DNA of 64,000 nucleotides from Pontiella sulfatireligans (GTDB lineage Bacteria; Verrucomicrobiota; Kiritimatiellia; Kiritimatiellales; Pontiellaceae): positions 868,001 through 932,000 of the forward strand of contig NZ_CAAHFH010000001.1 of the NCBI RefSeq assembly GCF_900890705.1. The letters run 5' to 3'. The notes under the pieces are model-generated. The model did no database searches. It saw nothing but the letters and a program-made list of their open reading frames with translations, and had not been told where the DNA came from. Both the position numbers and the translations under genes were made by a program. Positions 9,183-17,241 of this stretch are shown piece after piece. Numbering within the stretch: position 1 is the stretch's first letter; each line of letters opens with the position of its first letter.

Positions 9183-11003
9183 TTATTCTCCTTTGAACAA
9201 TTCCAATGAATTAACGTTGATCGCGCCCTTCCAGCGGACAAACCGAATTCGGAACGTATCGCTCGTCACGGGCTCCGGAAGCACCAAGCCAAAGTCGCCG
9301 CCCAGCGAGGTGCCTTCGTGAATGGTTTTCCAATCCTTGGAAACCTTCGCCTCGATCACAAACTGCTCCACCCGGCTGGGGCTGCCAAACTTGCCTTCGC
9401 GAATCTGAATCTGATCGACCGATTCCGGTTTAGCGAGGGTGACCTGAATCCACGGGGCCTTATCATCGCGCGCGGGACTCCAGGCGCTCTTGACCATAAT
9501 GCCTTCCGAAAACTCCTTCAGGTCGGAGGCCACGAACGAACGGGCCGAGTGGTTCTCGCTCCTTTCCGAAGACGCGGTCGCCGTCGCACCGATGGTGAGC
9601 GGAAGATCGACGGTTTTGATCGGAGCGATTTCCGAGGCCGGCCGATCGAGCTTCAGCGCGATGACGGTGTCGATCTCGCTCACCGCGTCAGGCTGCAGCT
9701 CAATCCGCAGCTGGCCTCTGTTTTGCACTACTTTGACGTTGCCGTTTGCGAGCACGTTGGCCTCCAGCACCTTGGCTGGCAAAGACGGCAACGTAAGCGT
9801 TCCCGACCAATTGGCCAAAACATGCAGATAGACCGTGTCGCCCTTGCAGGTCGCCGCGCCCCACGGGCCGGGCATGTAGGGGCCGCCCTGCGTGCCATAG
9901 ATGGTTTCGCCGTACTGCTTGAGCCACTCGCCCATTTCGAGCAAACGCTTCTTGTGGTCGGGCAGCACCAGACCGTCGCCATTGGGGCCAAAACCCAGCG
10001 CAAGGTTGCCGTCTCCGCCCGCGCACCGGACCAGCAGGCTGATGGCCTGCGGCAACGGCATCGCCGGAGCATCGCCCATCCAGGCCCAGCCGCCGCCGAT
10101 GACGGAGCAGGTTTCCCACGGACGGTTGCTCTGGAATCGGCCGATGGAACGTTCCGGCCCGTCAAAGTCGCCCACGTGCCAATCCCGCGGACCGAAGCGG
10201 TGGTTGACGATGATGCCGGGCTGCAGCGAGCGGATCATCTTCAGCAGCGCGGGCGCTTTCCACGTGTCGGGATGAAGCCCCAGGCCGTCGAACCACATGA
10301 CATCGATCTTTCCATAGTTCGTCAACAGTTCGCGGATCTGCGGGAACAGGTATTCCTCGCAATATTTTCCCTTGTCGCCCGTGGCATAGATCGGGTTGTA
10401 CCAATCGGGCTGCGAATAGTAGAGCGCGACCTTGATCCCGTATTTATGGCAGGCATCGACAATCTCCTTGGTGGCATCGCGCCCGAACGGGGTGTTCATG
10501 ATGTTGTAGTCGGTCAGCTTGGTGTCGAACATGCAGAAGCCGTCGTGGTGCTTGGTCAGCCAGACCAAATATTTTGCGCCCGAATCGCGTACCAGCTTGA
10601 CCCACTCGTCCGCATCGAAGTCCGGCGCGGCAAAATGCTTGTACTGATCGTCGTAGATTTCCTGCGGCACACCTCGGGTGACGGTGCCGTCGGAGGGATG
10701 GCCCGGCCGCGGTCCCTTGCGCCCCCATCCCAGCGAACACTCGAGCATCGAGCTCGGCCCCCAGCAGATGAATGACGCGAAGCGCGCATCGGTCCACCAA
10801 TCCATGTCGCCTTCGCCGGCGAACAGGACATCGGGATCCGGCACCGTTTTCAGATAGTTCGCGAATGCGTCGGGCGGGTAATAGGGCTCGATCCCATCCG
10901 TGTGCGGCGTGGAAACGTGCGCGGCAGTTGCTGCGGAAACAATAAAGAGGGAAGCGATGAATGCTCGCTTCACTTTTTGATGATTCTGAAATGACCGGTG
11001 CAT
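9183..11003 (-). CDS. Exported GH29 alpha-L-fucosidase-like protein with altered active-site His
   Basis: GH29-family protein of 606 residues. A signal-like leader (hydrophobic to residue 28) precedes a (beta/alpha)8 catalytic domain to about residue 400, a beta-sandwich, and a C-terminal F5/8-type-C (discoidin-like) module. The predicted nucleophile is D239 in VMWFDGLG, and KHHDGF supplies the paired His. The family's first active-site His in F-I-H-W-G is Cys here: the frame reads ARFASFIC80WGPSSML, while the close paralogue at 23107-24906 has FFVHWGPSSML. A longer frame starts at 11078, but AGGAGT lies 7-8 bases before the ATG at 11003. Fucose release is expected from the family; the His-to-Cys change makes activity or sugar preference uncertain. 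Confidence 0.88.
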   Translation of the reverse strand: MHRSFQNHQKVKRAFIASLFIVSAATAAHVSTPHTDGIEPYYPPDAFANYLKTVPDPDVLFAGEGDMDWWTDARFASFICWGPSSMLECSLGWGRKGPRPGHPSDGTVTRGVPQEIYDDQYKHFAAPDFDADEWVKLVRDSGAKYLVWLTKHHDGFCMFDTKLTDYNIMNTPFGRDATKEIVDACHKYGIKVALYYSQPDWYNPIYATGDKGKYCEEYLFPQIRELLTNYGKIDVMWFDGLGLHPDTWKAPALLKMIRSLQPGIIVNHRFGPRDWHVGDFDGPERSIGRFQSNRPWETCSVIGGGWAWMGDAPAMPLPQAISLLVRCAGGDGNLALGFGPNGDGLVLPDHKKRLLEMGEWLKQYGETIYGTQGGPYMPGPWGAATCKGDTVYLHVLANWSGTLTLPSLPAKVLEANVLANGNVKVVQNRGQLRIELQPDAVSEIDTVIALKLDRPASEIAPIKTVDLPLTIGATATASSERSENHSARSFVASDLKEFSEGIMVKSAWSPARDDKAPWIQVTLAKPESVDQIQIREGKFGSPSRVEQFVIEAKVSKDWKTIHEGTSLGGDFGLVLPEPVTSDTFRIRFVRWKGAINVNSLELFKGE

Positions 11004-11014
11004 AAGTTGAACTC

Positions 11015-12460
11015 CTATTTTCTTTTCTTTGACGGGGGAGCTTCGCTGCTTGGCATGTCGATTCCAGGGAGCTTCCATCGTGGATGGGGCTCATGCTCGT
11101 CCGTCATGATCTCTTTGATGCGTTCGACGATTTCGGGGTGCTGCTGGGCGACATCGTTTTCTTCGCCGATGTCGGTTGAGAGGTCGTACAGTTCCAGTTC
11201 CCCGTCGAGACCGTGGGCGCGGTAGCCTTTCCACTTTCCGAGGTGCACGGCCTGCTGGGGCATCTTTTCATAGAATTCCCAATAGAGGTATTCGCGTTTT
11301 TTCTGTTTTTCCGGCTGGTTCCCAAGGGTTGGAAAAATCGAAATTCCATCCATTTCCGAGGTGGTGCTTTTCCCGCCGGCATCGGCGAGTGTGGGCATGA
11401 GATCGTATTGTGTGGTCCACTGGTCGGTGGTCGACCCCGGCTCGATGGTGCCGGGCCAGTAGGCGATGAGCGGAACCCGGATGCCGCCTTCGTAGAGGTA
11501 GCGCTTAAACATGCGGAACGGACCGTTCCCGTCAAACGTGTCGGTGCGCCCGTAGTAGCTGCTCTCGTCGCCATTGTCCGACGTCCACATGATGAGGGTG
11601 TTCTCCGCCAGCCCCAGTTTGCGCACCGCCTCGACGATGCGCCCGACGTTGCGGTCGTGGCGGGTCATGAGCGCCGCGTAAAGCTGCTCCCTTTGGGTAA
11701 GTTCGAGCTGGTCGTATCCTTCGAGGCTCGGCGTCCACAGCCCGTAGAAGGGAACCGTCTTCGCGTCGCCGTGCGGGACAACGCTGGCGTAGTAGATAAA
11801 GAAGGGGCGGTCCTGATTTTGACCCATGAACTCGATGGCTTTGTCGGCATAGAGATCTTCAATGAAGACGCCTTTGTCTCCCAGAACCGGCAGATGCTCC
11901 GCCAGCAGCTCCGGGCTGTTTTCCGGGATCGGTTTGCGAACGCCGTTTTCCCAGATATGGTCGTTGTAGAAGCTGCGGCAATCCACATGGCCCAGATAGC
12001 CCAACCAATAATCCCAACCCGTTGCCGTGATCAGCTCCGGCAAAGATCTCCCGCCCGGACTGAGCTTGCCGAATGCGGCCGTGGCGTAGCCCGCCTGTCG
12101 CGCAACCTCGCCAAGCATTGGAAACTTTGGCGGCCAGTCCGGCGTTGGAATATCCGTGGAGGTGTTGGCCCGCCACGCGGCGTGGCCGGGGTGCTTGCCG
12201 GTGAGCAGGCTGCATCGCGACGGCCCGCACACGGCGTTCCCTGCATACGCCCGGTTAAACAACATGCCGCCCGCCCGCAACTGGTCGAGGCACGGCGTTT
12301 TGATGATCTTCATGCTGGCATCGTCCATCTTGTAGCACGGAACTTTGCCGATCCCCCAGTCATCCGTATTGATATAAATAATGTTGGGCTGCTTTGCATC
12401 GACCGCAACAGCGCATAGAAGCAATGCCAAAACGACAGTGAATTGAATGGGTCTGAACAT
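11015..12460 (-). CDS. Exported sulfatase
   Basis: Sulfatase of 481 residues with a signal peptide (1-22, ending VDA). The formylglycine motif is C78-G-P-S-R82 followed by CSLLTGK. Metal ligands come from NTDDWG near residue 31 and TSDNGDE. The usual GKWHLG is replaced by FGKLSPGGRS, which sets this protein apart from the arylsulfatase-A-like neighbours. AAGGAA lies 6 bases before ATG 12460, preferred over the frame's first ATG at 12484. It is 11 bp upstream of the GH29 gene. Substrate unknown. Confidence 0.94.
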   Translation of the reverse strand: MFRPIQFTVVLALLLCAVAVDAKQPNIIYINTDDWGIGKVPCYKMDDASMKIIKTPCLDQLRAGGMLFNRAYAGNAVCGPSRCSLLTGKHPGHAAWRANTSTDIPTPDWPPKFPMLGEVARQAGYATAAFGKLSPGGRSLPELITATGWDYWLGYLGHVDCRSFYNDHIWENGVRKPIPENSPELLAEHLPVLGDKGVFIEDLYADKAIEFMGQNQDRPFFIYYASVVPHGDAKTVPFYGLWTPSLEGYDQLELTQREQLYAALMTRHDRNVGRIVEAVRKLGLAENTLIMWTSDNGDESSYYGRTDTFDGNGPFRMFKRYLYEGGIRVPLIAYWPGTIEPGSTTDQWTTQYDLMPTLADAGGKSTTSEMDGISIFPTLGNQPEKQKKREYLYWEFYEKMPQQAVHLGKWKGYRAHGLDGELELYDLSTDIGEENDVAQQHPEIVERIKEIMTDEHEPHPRWKLPGIDMPSSEAPPSKKRK

Positions 12461-12480
12461 GGTATTTCCTTCCATTGGCG

Positions 12481-14037
12481 TCATCGGATCACGAGGACTT
12501 TCCCCTCAACGTTCCCTTTAGTTACGCACGGCCAGTCGTCGGTGCGGAAAGGCCGTACGGGAAAGCTCGCGCGGTTATACAGATTGCACCCGGCCGGATT
12601 GTCGGCCCAGGCATAGCGCACCGCAACCGGCTTCGAAACCGCATCGCTCCGAACGATAATGCTGTCGCCTTTTATTATGGCCTGCGCTTCATGGAAAACC
12701 TGGTCGTCGCCAGCCACGGTAAAGTTGGCGGGCGCGTCGTCGGTCGGCTCAATCTCAAGGCTTGTCGGGGCAACGCGTTTCCCGCAGACGAGTCCGTCGG
12801 CATGACCGAAGAACAACCGCACGGCTTTGCTTTTGATTTCCAACCGCTGGAAAACCGGGCCGCTAAACTCAATGTCCTGGCCATAGTCTTTCGCCAGCGC
12901 AATGGCCGCCAGACGTTCGCCGGGCAGCTGCTTGTTCTTGGGATGGATGCTGCCCCCCTGATCACTGTCGATGACAACCGCGAGTTCCACCAGCGGATCG
13001 TTTTGGGCGGCCAACTGCTGGGCTTCGCGCAGCTCGGCATACGGGCTGCCGCCGGGCTTTACGCTGGGCTTTCCAATCTCTGGAAGCTGGATGGCATAGA
13101 ACTTAAAATCATCCTGCTCAAACCGGTCGCGCCATTCGGCGAGCATCGCTGGAAAGAGCGAACGGTATTGGTGGGCGCGCAGCCGGTTGGCTTCGCCCTG
13201 ATACCAGACCACGCCCTTGATCGCAAACGGGAAAAGCGGGTGCAGCATGCCGTTGTAGCATCCCGCCGGATAGGTGCGCGCATCGGAGGGTTTGACTCGT
13301 GCATCAGCTTTAAGGCTTTTATGCAGATGCTTGGCACGCACCGCCGGGTCATCCCAACTGGCTTCTACTTCGCGCCATTTCCTGACCGCGGGGGCGAACA
13401 GATCCGATTCCAGTGTTTTGTTGGAGACCCAACACTCAACGCTGGTGCTGCCCTCGGCGCACATGATCAGCCCGATCGGAATATCCGCTTCCTTCTGGAC
13501 GCGTCGTCCGAACAGAAAGCCAACCGCCGTGAATTTTGATGCCGTTTCCGGCGAACTCGCCGCCCACGATGCGTTGAATTCGTTTGAGGGCTGTAGTTCG
13601 ATCTTTTTAGGAACCTGCAAAAGGCGGAGATTAGCAATGTCAGCCGACGGTATGATTTCCTCAGCCCCGAGCGTGTTTCCGAGCGCGAATTTCATATTCG
13701 ACTGCCCGGAACAAATCCAAACATCGCCGACCAAGATGTCGGAAACTTGAAACTTGAAATCTGAAACTTGAGACGATACCGACAAATTCTGCGGGTGTTT
13801 CGACAATCTCAAAGGATCGAGTTGCAGCCGCCACTTTCCAGCGGGATTCGCGGCAGCGGTTTTCTTTTGTCCGGCAAAGGCAACTGAGACTTTTTCGCCG
13901 GGATCGGCTGTCCCCCAGACCGGGACCGGTTTGCCGCGCTGCAGCACCATATGGTCGGAAAATACGGAAGCCAACTGAACCTTCGCGAAAGCAGAGGCTG
14001 AACAAAAAAGAAGCAGGAAAATGATTTGGAGTTTCAT
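12481..14037 (-). CDS. Exported SGNH/sialate O-acetylesterase-type esterase
   Basis: Predicted carbohydrate O-acetylesterase (SASA/9-O-acetylesterase type), 518 residues. Signal peptide MKLQIIFLLLFCSASAFA is followed by an N-terminal beta-domain (FSDHMVLQRGKPVPVWG) and the SGNH domain: WICSGQSNM carries the nucleophile Ser, VVWYQGEANR follows, and the late His is in SIHPKNK. Just before DILVGDVWICSGQSNM the protein reads SVSSQVSDFKFQVS, encoded by a short degenerate repeat (13740-13772) that looks like an in-frame insertion. The long frame starts at 14139, but the leader clearly begins at 14037, four bases after the stop of the upstream hydrolase. In this cluster the substrate is more likely an acetylated polysaccharide than sialic acid. 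Confidence 0.88.
   Translation of the reverse strand: MKLQIIFLLLFCSASAFAKVQLASVFSDHMVLQRGKPVPVWGTADPGEKVSVAFAGQKKTAAANPAGKWRLQLDPLRLSKHPQNLSVSSQVSDFKFQVSDILVGDVWICSGQSNMKFALGNTLGAEEIIPSADIANLRLLQVPKKIELQPSNEFNASWAASSPETASKFTAVGFLFGRRVQKEADIPIGLIMCAEGSTSVECWVSNKTLESDLFAPAVRKWREVEASWDDPAVRAKHLHKSLKADARVKPSDARTYPAGCYNGMLHPLFPFAIKGVVWYQGEANRLRAHQYRSLFPAMLAEWRDRFEQDDFKFYAIQLPEIGKPSVKPGGSPYAELREAQQLAAQNDPLVELAVVIDSDQGGSIHPKNKQLPGERLAAIALAKDYGQDIEFSGPVFQRLEIKSKAVRLFFGHADGLVCGKRVAPTSLEIEPTDDAPANFTVAGDDQVFHEAQAIIKGDSIIVRSDAVSKPVAVRYAWADNPAGCNLYNRASFPVRPFRTDDWPCVTKGNVEGKVLVIR
13740..13772 (-). repeat. Degenerate CAAGTTT repeat read in frame (FQVS type)
   Basis: Inside the esterase gene the coding strand carries TCTCAAGTTTCAGA followed by TTTCAAGTTTCAAGTTTCC, that is three near-copies of CAAGTTT. 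It is translated as SQVSDFKFQVS between the N-terminal beta-domain and the conserved DILVGDVW. I recall similar FQVSSFKFQVS strings between and inside genes of other bacteria, which suggests a spreading low-complexity repeat. Confidence 0.6.
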
Positions 14038-14041
14038 AGGA

Positions 14042-14875
14042 TTACGGTTTGGTTGAGGTGGTGTGAGTGACGATGAAATCGACGATTCGATCCGGCCGTT
14101 CAATAGTGAAATGATGTCCGTCGGCTTTTTGCTCGCCAAGGGTCATGGGATACACCGTGAACGGGCCACCCAGCGCGATATAGCGGCGCATGAGCTCCAG
14201 TGAATTTTCTTCGGGCGGAACAATGATGTCCTTGAGGTTGATCGCCGCGTAGATTGGGATCTTGGCAGCGGCCAATGCGCCCAGATTATCAATCGGGTTA
14301 TCGTTCCATTCCATTAATCCCGCTTCGTCGAAACCGTAAATCTGTTGGGCCTGCCCCCACTCATTGGCAGCGCCCTTTCCGGTTCCCTTTCCGCCAGGCC
14401 AGCTTTTGATGTCGCAGACCGGCGCTTCCAGATACATGCAGGCAACTTTCTCCGGATTTTTCTTTGCCCAGTTAAAGCAGATCAGTCCGCCCCGGCTGAC
14501 GCCCTCGAGCACGGCCTTTTCCGACATGCCCTTGGAAACCATGAAGGCATAGAAGGCGTCCCAATGCGCCACTGCGGTTGGCGAACCAAAAAGCTTCGTC
14601 ACATCGATGTAGCCGATTGAGTATCCCTTTTCCAGCAACAGGAGATCCACTTCCGTATGCCAGTTGGGGAAGCGCGCGCGCCACACCCAGGGATTGCCCT
14701 CGGCCGGAGTTTCCGGCAACACCACATGGCCCGCACGGCCATCCACTTGAAAGCTAATCTTTTCAAATGTTTTCCACCGGCTCGACTCCCCTTCGAACCC
14801 CGAAGCGAAACATTGCAGGGTTCCTGCGGTTAGCAGCGCTCCGAGCACCACCAAACTGTAGATTTTTTTCTTCAT
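14042..14875 (-). CDS. Exported alpha/beta-hydrolase
   Basis: Alpha/beta-hydrolase of 277 residues with a signal peptide (1-24, ending CFA). The nucleophile elbow is GVSRGGL and a candidate catalytic His is in GHHFTIERP near the C-terminus. GNPWVWRARFPNWHTEVD resembles secreted prolyl-oligopeptidase-like or esterase-like hydrolases linked to polysaccharide loci. The start is supported by AGGAACAGGACA before the ATG. Its stop is four bases before the sialate-esterase-type gene, so it is co-transcribed with it. A deacylase role is inferred from context; peptidase activity is not supported. Confidence 0.8.
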   Translation of the reverse strand: MKKKIYSLVVLGALLTAGTLQCFASGFEGESSRWKTFEKISFQVDGRAGHVVLPETPAEGNPWVWRARFPNWHTEVDLLLLEKGYSIGYIDVTKLFGSPTAVAHWDAFYAFMVSKGMSEKAVLEGVSRGGLICFNWAKKNPEKVACMYLEAPVCDIKSWPGGKGTGKGAANEWGQAQQIYGFDEAGLMEWNDNPIDNLGALAAAKIPIYAAINLKDIIVPPEENSLELMRRYIALGGPFTVYPMTLGEQKADGHHFTIERPDRIVDFIVTHTTSTKP

Positions 14876-14889
14876 TGTCCTGTTCCTGC

Positions 14890-16329
14890 CTAAAAGGTTT
14901 TGGGCGGATAAACCGGCCCTGTGTTTTCCATCCAGTCAGCCACGGCCTTCCCCATTTTTGCTGTGATCTCCGGATATTTACTGGCCACGTTTTCCATCTC
15001 CCACGGATCGGTTTCGTGATCATACAAAATTTCAACGCCTTCGCTGATGATATAGCGGTAGCGCCCGTCGCAGGCGGACTGAGCACCGAGAATTTCGGAA
15101 AAGGCATAGGTCCGTCCGTTGGTTTTTTTGCCTTCGAGCAGCGGTACGATACTCAATCCGTTCTTCGCGATTTCATTGGGACTCTTGATTCCGGCCAGCT
15201 CAAACGTGGTAGGCACCAAATCCATAAGTTCCATCGGGTGAACATTAATTTTATCCCCCGCAAACCGCTTTGGAAAACAAACAATCATTGAGGTGCTCAA
15301 CGACTCTTCAAACAGGGTGCCTTTGTGCAGGCGCCCATGGTTTCCAAGGAAAATGGAGTGATCGGAAAAGAAAACAACGACCGTATTTTCGAGCTGCCCC
15401 GCGGTTTCCAAGGCATCCAGCAGCTCACCGATTCGCGCATCCATAAAAGCCACCGAAGCCGCCTCGCCCAAACGATCCTTGGCAACACCCTCCGCATTCT
15501 TGATCGGACGGTTGTCCACCAGCAGCGGCTCGGGAATGTCATGCCCGAACCGGTCGGTTTTCGGCGGGGGAATTTTCAGATCGGCCACCTTGTCGTACCA
15601 GCGTTGCGGCACATCGTACGGGCCATGCGGCAGGCAAAAGTTAAACCACATAAAGAACGGCTTTTTGGAATCGCGTTCCTTGGTCAACCAATGGATGGCG
15701 ACCTGTGCCGTAAAGCCGTCGAGGTAGTCGATGTCTTCCTCCATCGTACTCTTCTTGCCGTAGCCGTCGGCATCCTGAAGAAACTGTTCATATTTCCCGC
15801 GCCGCTTCAAATGCTCGACAAAAGGTCCGCTGATGGGCTTGTCCTGACTCAGTGCTTTCCACATGGCATAGCGTTCGCCGGTGCATTGAACATAGTCAAA
15901 CCCGTAGCCATGAAGCGCGTCATCCTTGGAGGCCTTGGGGTTATCCGCCGAAGCTTTGACATGAGACTTGCCGATGTAGGCCGTCTGATAGCCCGCCTTC
16001 TGAAGTACGGGCGGAAAAGTCCAGGTGCCTTTCGGCATATTTCTCAAGTGCCCGTTACGATAGAATCCGAGATTATGCGAGTAGAGGTTGGCCAGCAGCC
16101 CGTTGCGCGAAGGCCCGCACATCGGCCCTTGGCACATGGCATTCGGGAAATACGTTCCGACCGTCGCCAGCCGGTCCAGGTTGGGCGTCAGGCCAAAGCC
16201 ATCGCCCAGCTTGTTCATAAAGCGCGGCATCAGGTCGTCGGCCTCGATCCAGATAATATTCGGACGGGTCTCTGCAGACAGCGTCCCAGCGCACAACAAA
16301 CTTAAACTTATCATCGTAAACAGTTTCAT
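14890..16329 (-). CDS. Exported sulfatase, divergent heparan-sulfatase-like
   Basis: Sulfatase of 479 residues with a signal peptide (1-19, ending LSA). The formylglycine motif is C71-G-P-S-R75 followed by NGLLANLYSHN, so the usual TGR is replaced. Metal ligands are in IEADDLM (near residue 31) and FFSDHSIFLG, and IGKSHVKA replaces IGKWHLG. The SDHS and GKSH patterns resemble N-sulfoglucosamine or iduronate sulfatases more than arylsulfatase A. AGGAG lies 8 bases before ATG 16329. Substrate uncertain. Confidence 0.93.
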   Translation of the reverse strand: MKLFTMISLSLLCAGTLSAETRPNIIWIEADDLMPRFMNKLGDGFGLTPNLDRLATVGTYFPNAMCQGPMCGPSRNGLLANLYSHNLGFYRNGHLRNMPKGTWTFPPVLQKAGYQTAYIGKSHVKASADNPKASKDDALHGYGFDYVQCTGERYAMWKALSQDKPISGPFVEHLKRRGKYEQFLQDADGYGKKSTMEEDIDYLDGFTAQVAIHWLTKERDSKKPFFMWFNFCLPHGPYDVPQRWYDKVADLKIPPPKTDRFGHDIPEPLLVDNRPIKNAEGVAKDRLGEAASVAFMDARIGELLDALETAGQLENTVVVFFSDHSIFLGNHGRLHKGTLFEESLSTSMIVCFPKRFAGDKINVHPMELMDLVPTTFELAGIKSPNEIAKNGLSIVPLLEGKKTNGRTYAFSEILGAQSACDGRYRYIISEGVEILYDHETDPWEMENVASKYPEITAKMGKAVADWMENTGPVYPPKTF

Positions 16330-16369
16330 ATTCATTTCTCCTATCTTCTCTCCAAGTAAAACACGTATC

Positions 16370-17239
16370 TCACTCAATCAGGCTGCCGCGCTCTTCGATA
16401 TACAACTCTGCAAAGTTTGATCCGATTTTCTTCATTCCTTCATAGTTGTAGTGGCTCTGCGGATACATGGGATAAATATATTTCCCTTCCCCCTTTTTTC
16501 CGTCATGTCGCAACACAAAGGCGTTCCCGGCTTCTTGCGTGGCTTCTTTCATCGGAAGGCTTCCGATTTGGAGACAGAAAAAGGGCATGTCCGGCGCCTG
16601 CACATCTTCGCGCGCCTTTCGAATAAGCTTAACCAGATTGTCCTTATAGTTGAACGAATAGGCCTCTTTGGGGCCGCTCTTCAGCCCAGGGTTGTCCGAC
16701 TCGCCCTGCACCCAGATCATGCCGACAATCTCATATGAATCCGGATCCAGCGTCGCCAGCACCTCCTGTACGTAGGAACTCCAGGTATAGTAAAGCCTCG
16801 GGCGCTTTTCATCCGGCGTGCCCTTTACGATATCGGCCGACCAATCAATGTTCCAGGCGCCATGCAGCGACGAGCCGCCTACGGCATGCTTAATGAACAA
16901 AAACTTTTCATCCGGCCATTGCTGACTGAATTCCATGCCCATAAACAGCTCGGGGCCGAAGAACCATTCCGGACCATATTTTTTGGTATCGTTTGCGGAG
17001 GCTTTGAACGGATGAAGCGGCGCGATGGTTTTTTCACCGTTTTCAAACAAGGCAAAGGTCACCTGCTTTCCGGCTTTTTCAAGAAGCTTCAGCTCGTCCT
17101 TCGTCAGTTTGCTGAAATCACCCTTGCCCCGGCAGTTGGACTGCCCGGCAAATAGAATCACCTTGGTCTTTCCCGCTGCGACCGACACGGCCGGCGACAG
17201 CATTGCCAAACAACAAATCCCTACAATCAAACTCTTCAT
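16370..17239 (-). CDS. Exported SGNH esterase (sialate-acetylesterase/CE-type domain)
   Basis: Predicted carbohydrate esterase of 289 residues. A signal peptide (about 1-22, ending VAA) is followed directly by a SASA-type SGNH domain: VILFAGQSNCRG contains the catalytic Ser, HAVGGSS and GMIWVQGESD are blocks II/III-like, and the late His lies in YPQSHYNYEG. It is a single-domain enzyme, unlike the larger esterase at 12481-14037. GAGGA fits the second of two adjacent ATGs (17239); the first (17242) overlaps the stop of the GH95 gene as TAATG. Deacetylation of the target glycan is inferred; the acyl group and position are unknown. Confidence 0.85.
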   Translation of the reverse strand: MKSLIVGICCLAMLSPAVSVAAGKTKVILFAGQSNCRGKGDFSKLTKDELKLLEKAGKQVTFALFENGEKTIAPLHPFKASANDTKKYGPEWFFGPELFMGMEFSQQWPDEKFLFIKHAVGGSSLHGAWNIDWSADIVKGTPDEKRPRLYYTWSSYVQEVLATLDPDSYEIVGMIWVQGESDNPGLKSGPKEAYSFNYKDNLVKLIRKAREDVQAPDMPFFCLQIGSLPMKEATQEAGNAFVLRHDGKKGEGKYIYPMYPQSHYNYEGMKKIGSNFAELYIEERGSLIE

Positions 17240-17241
17240 CA

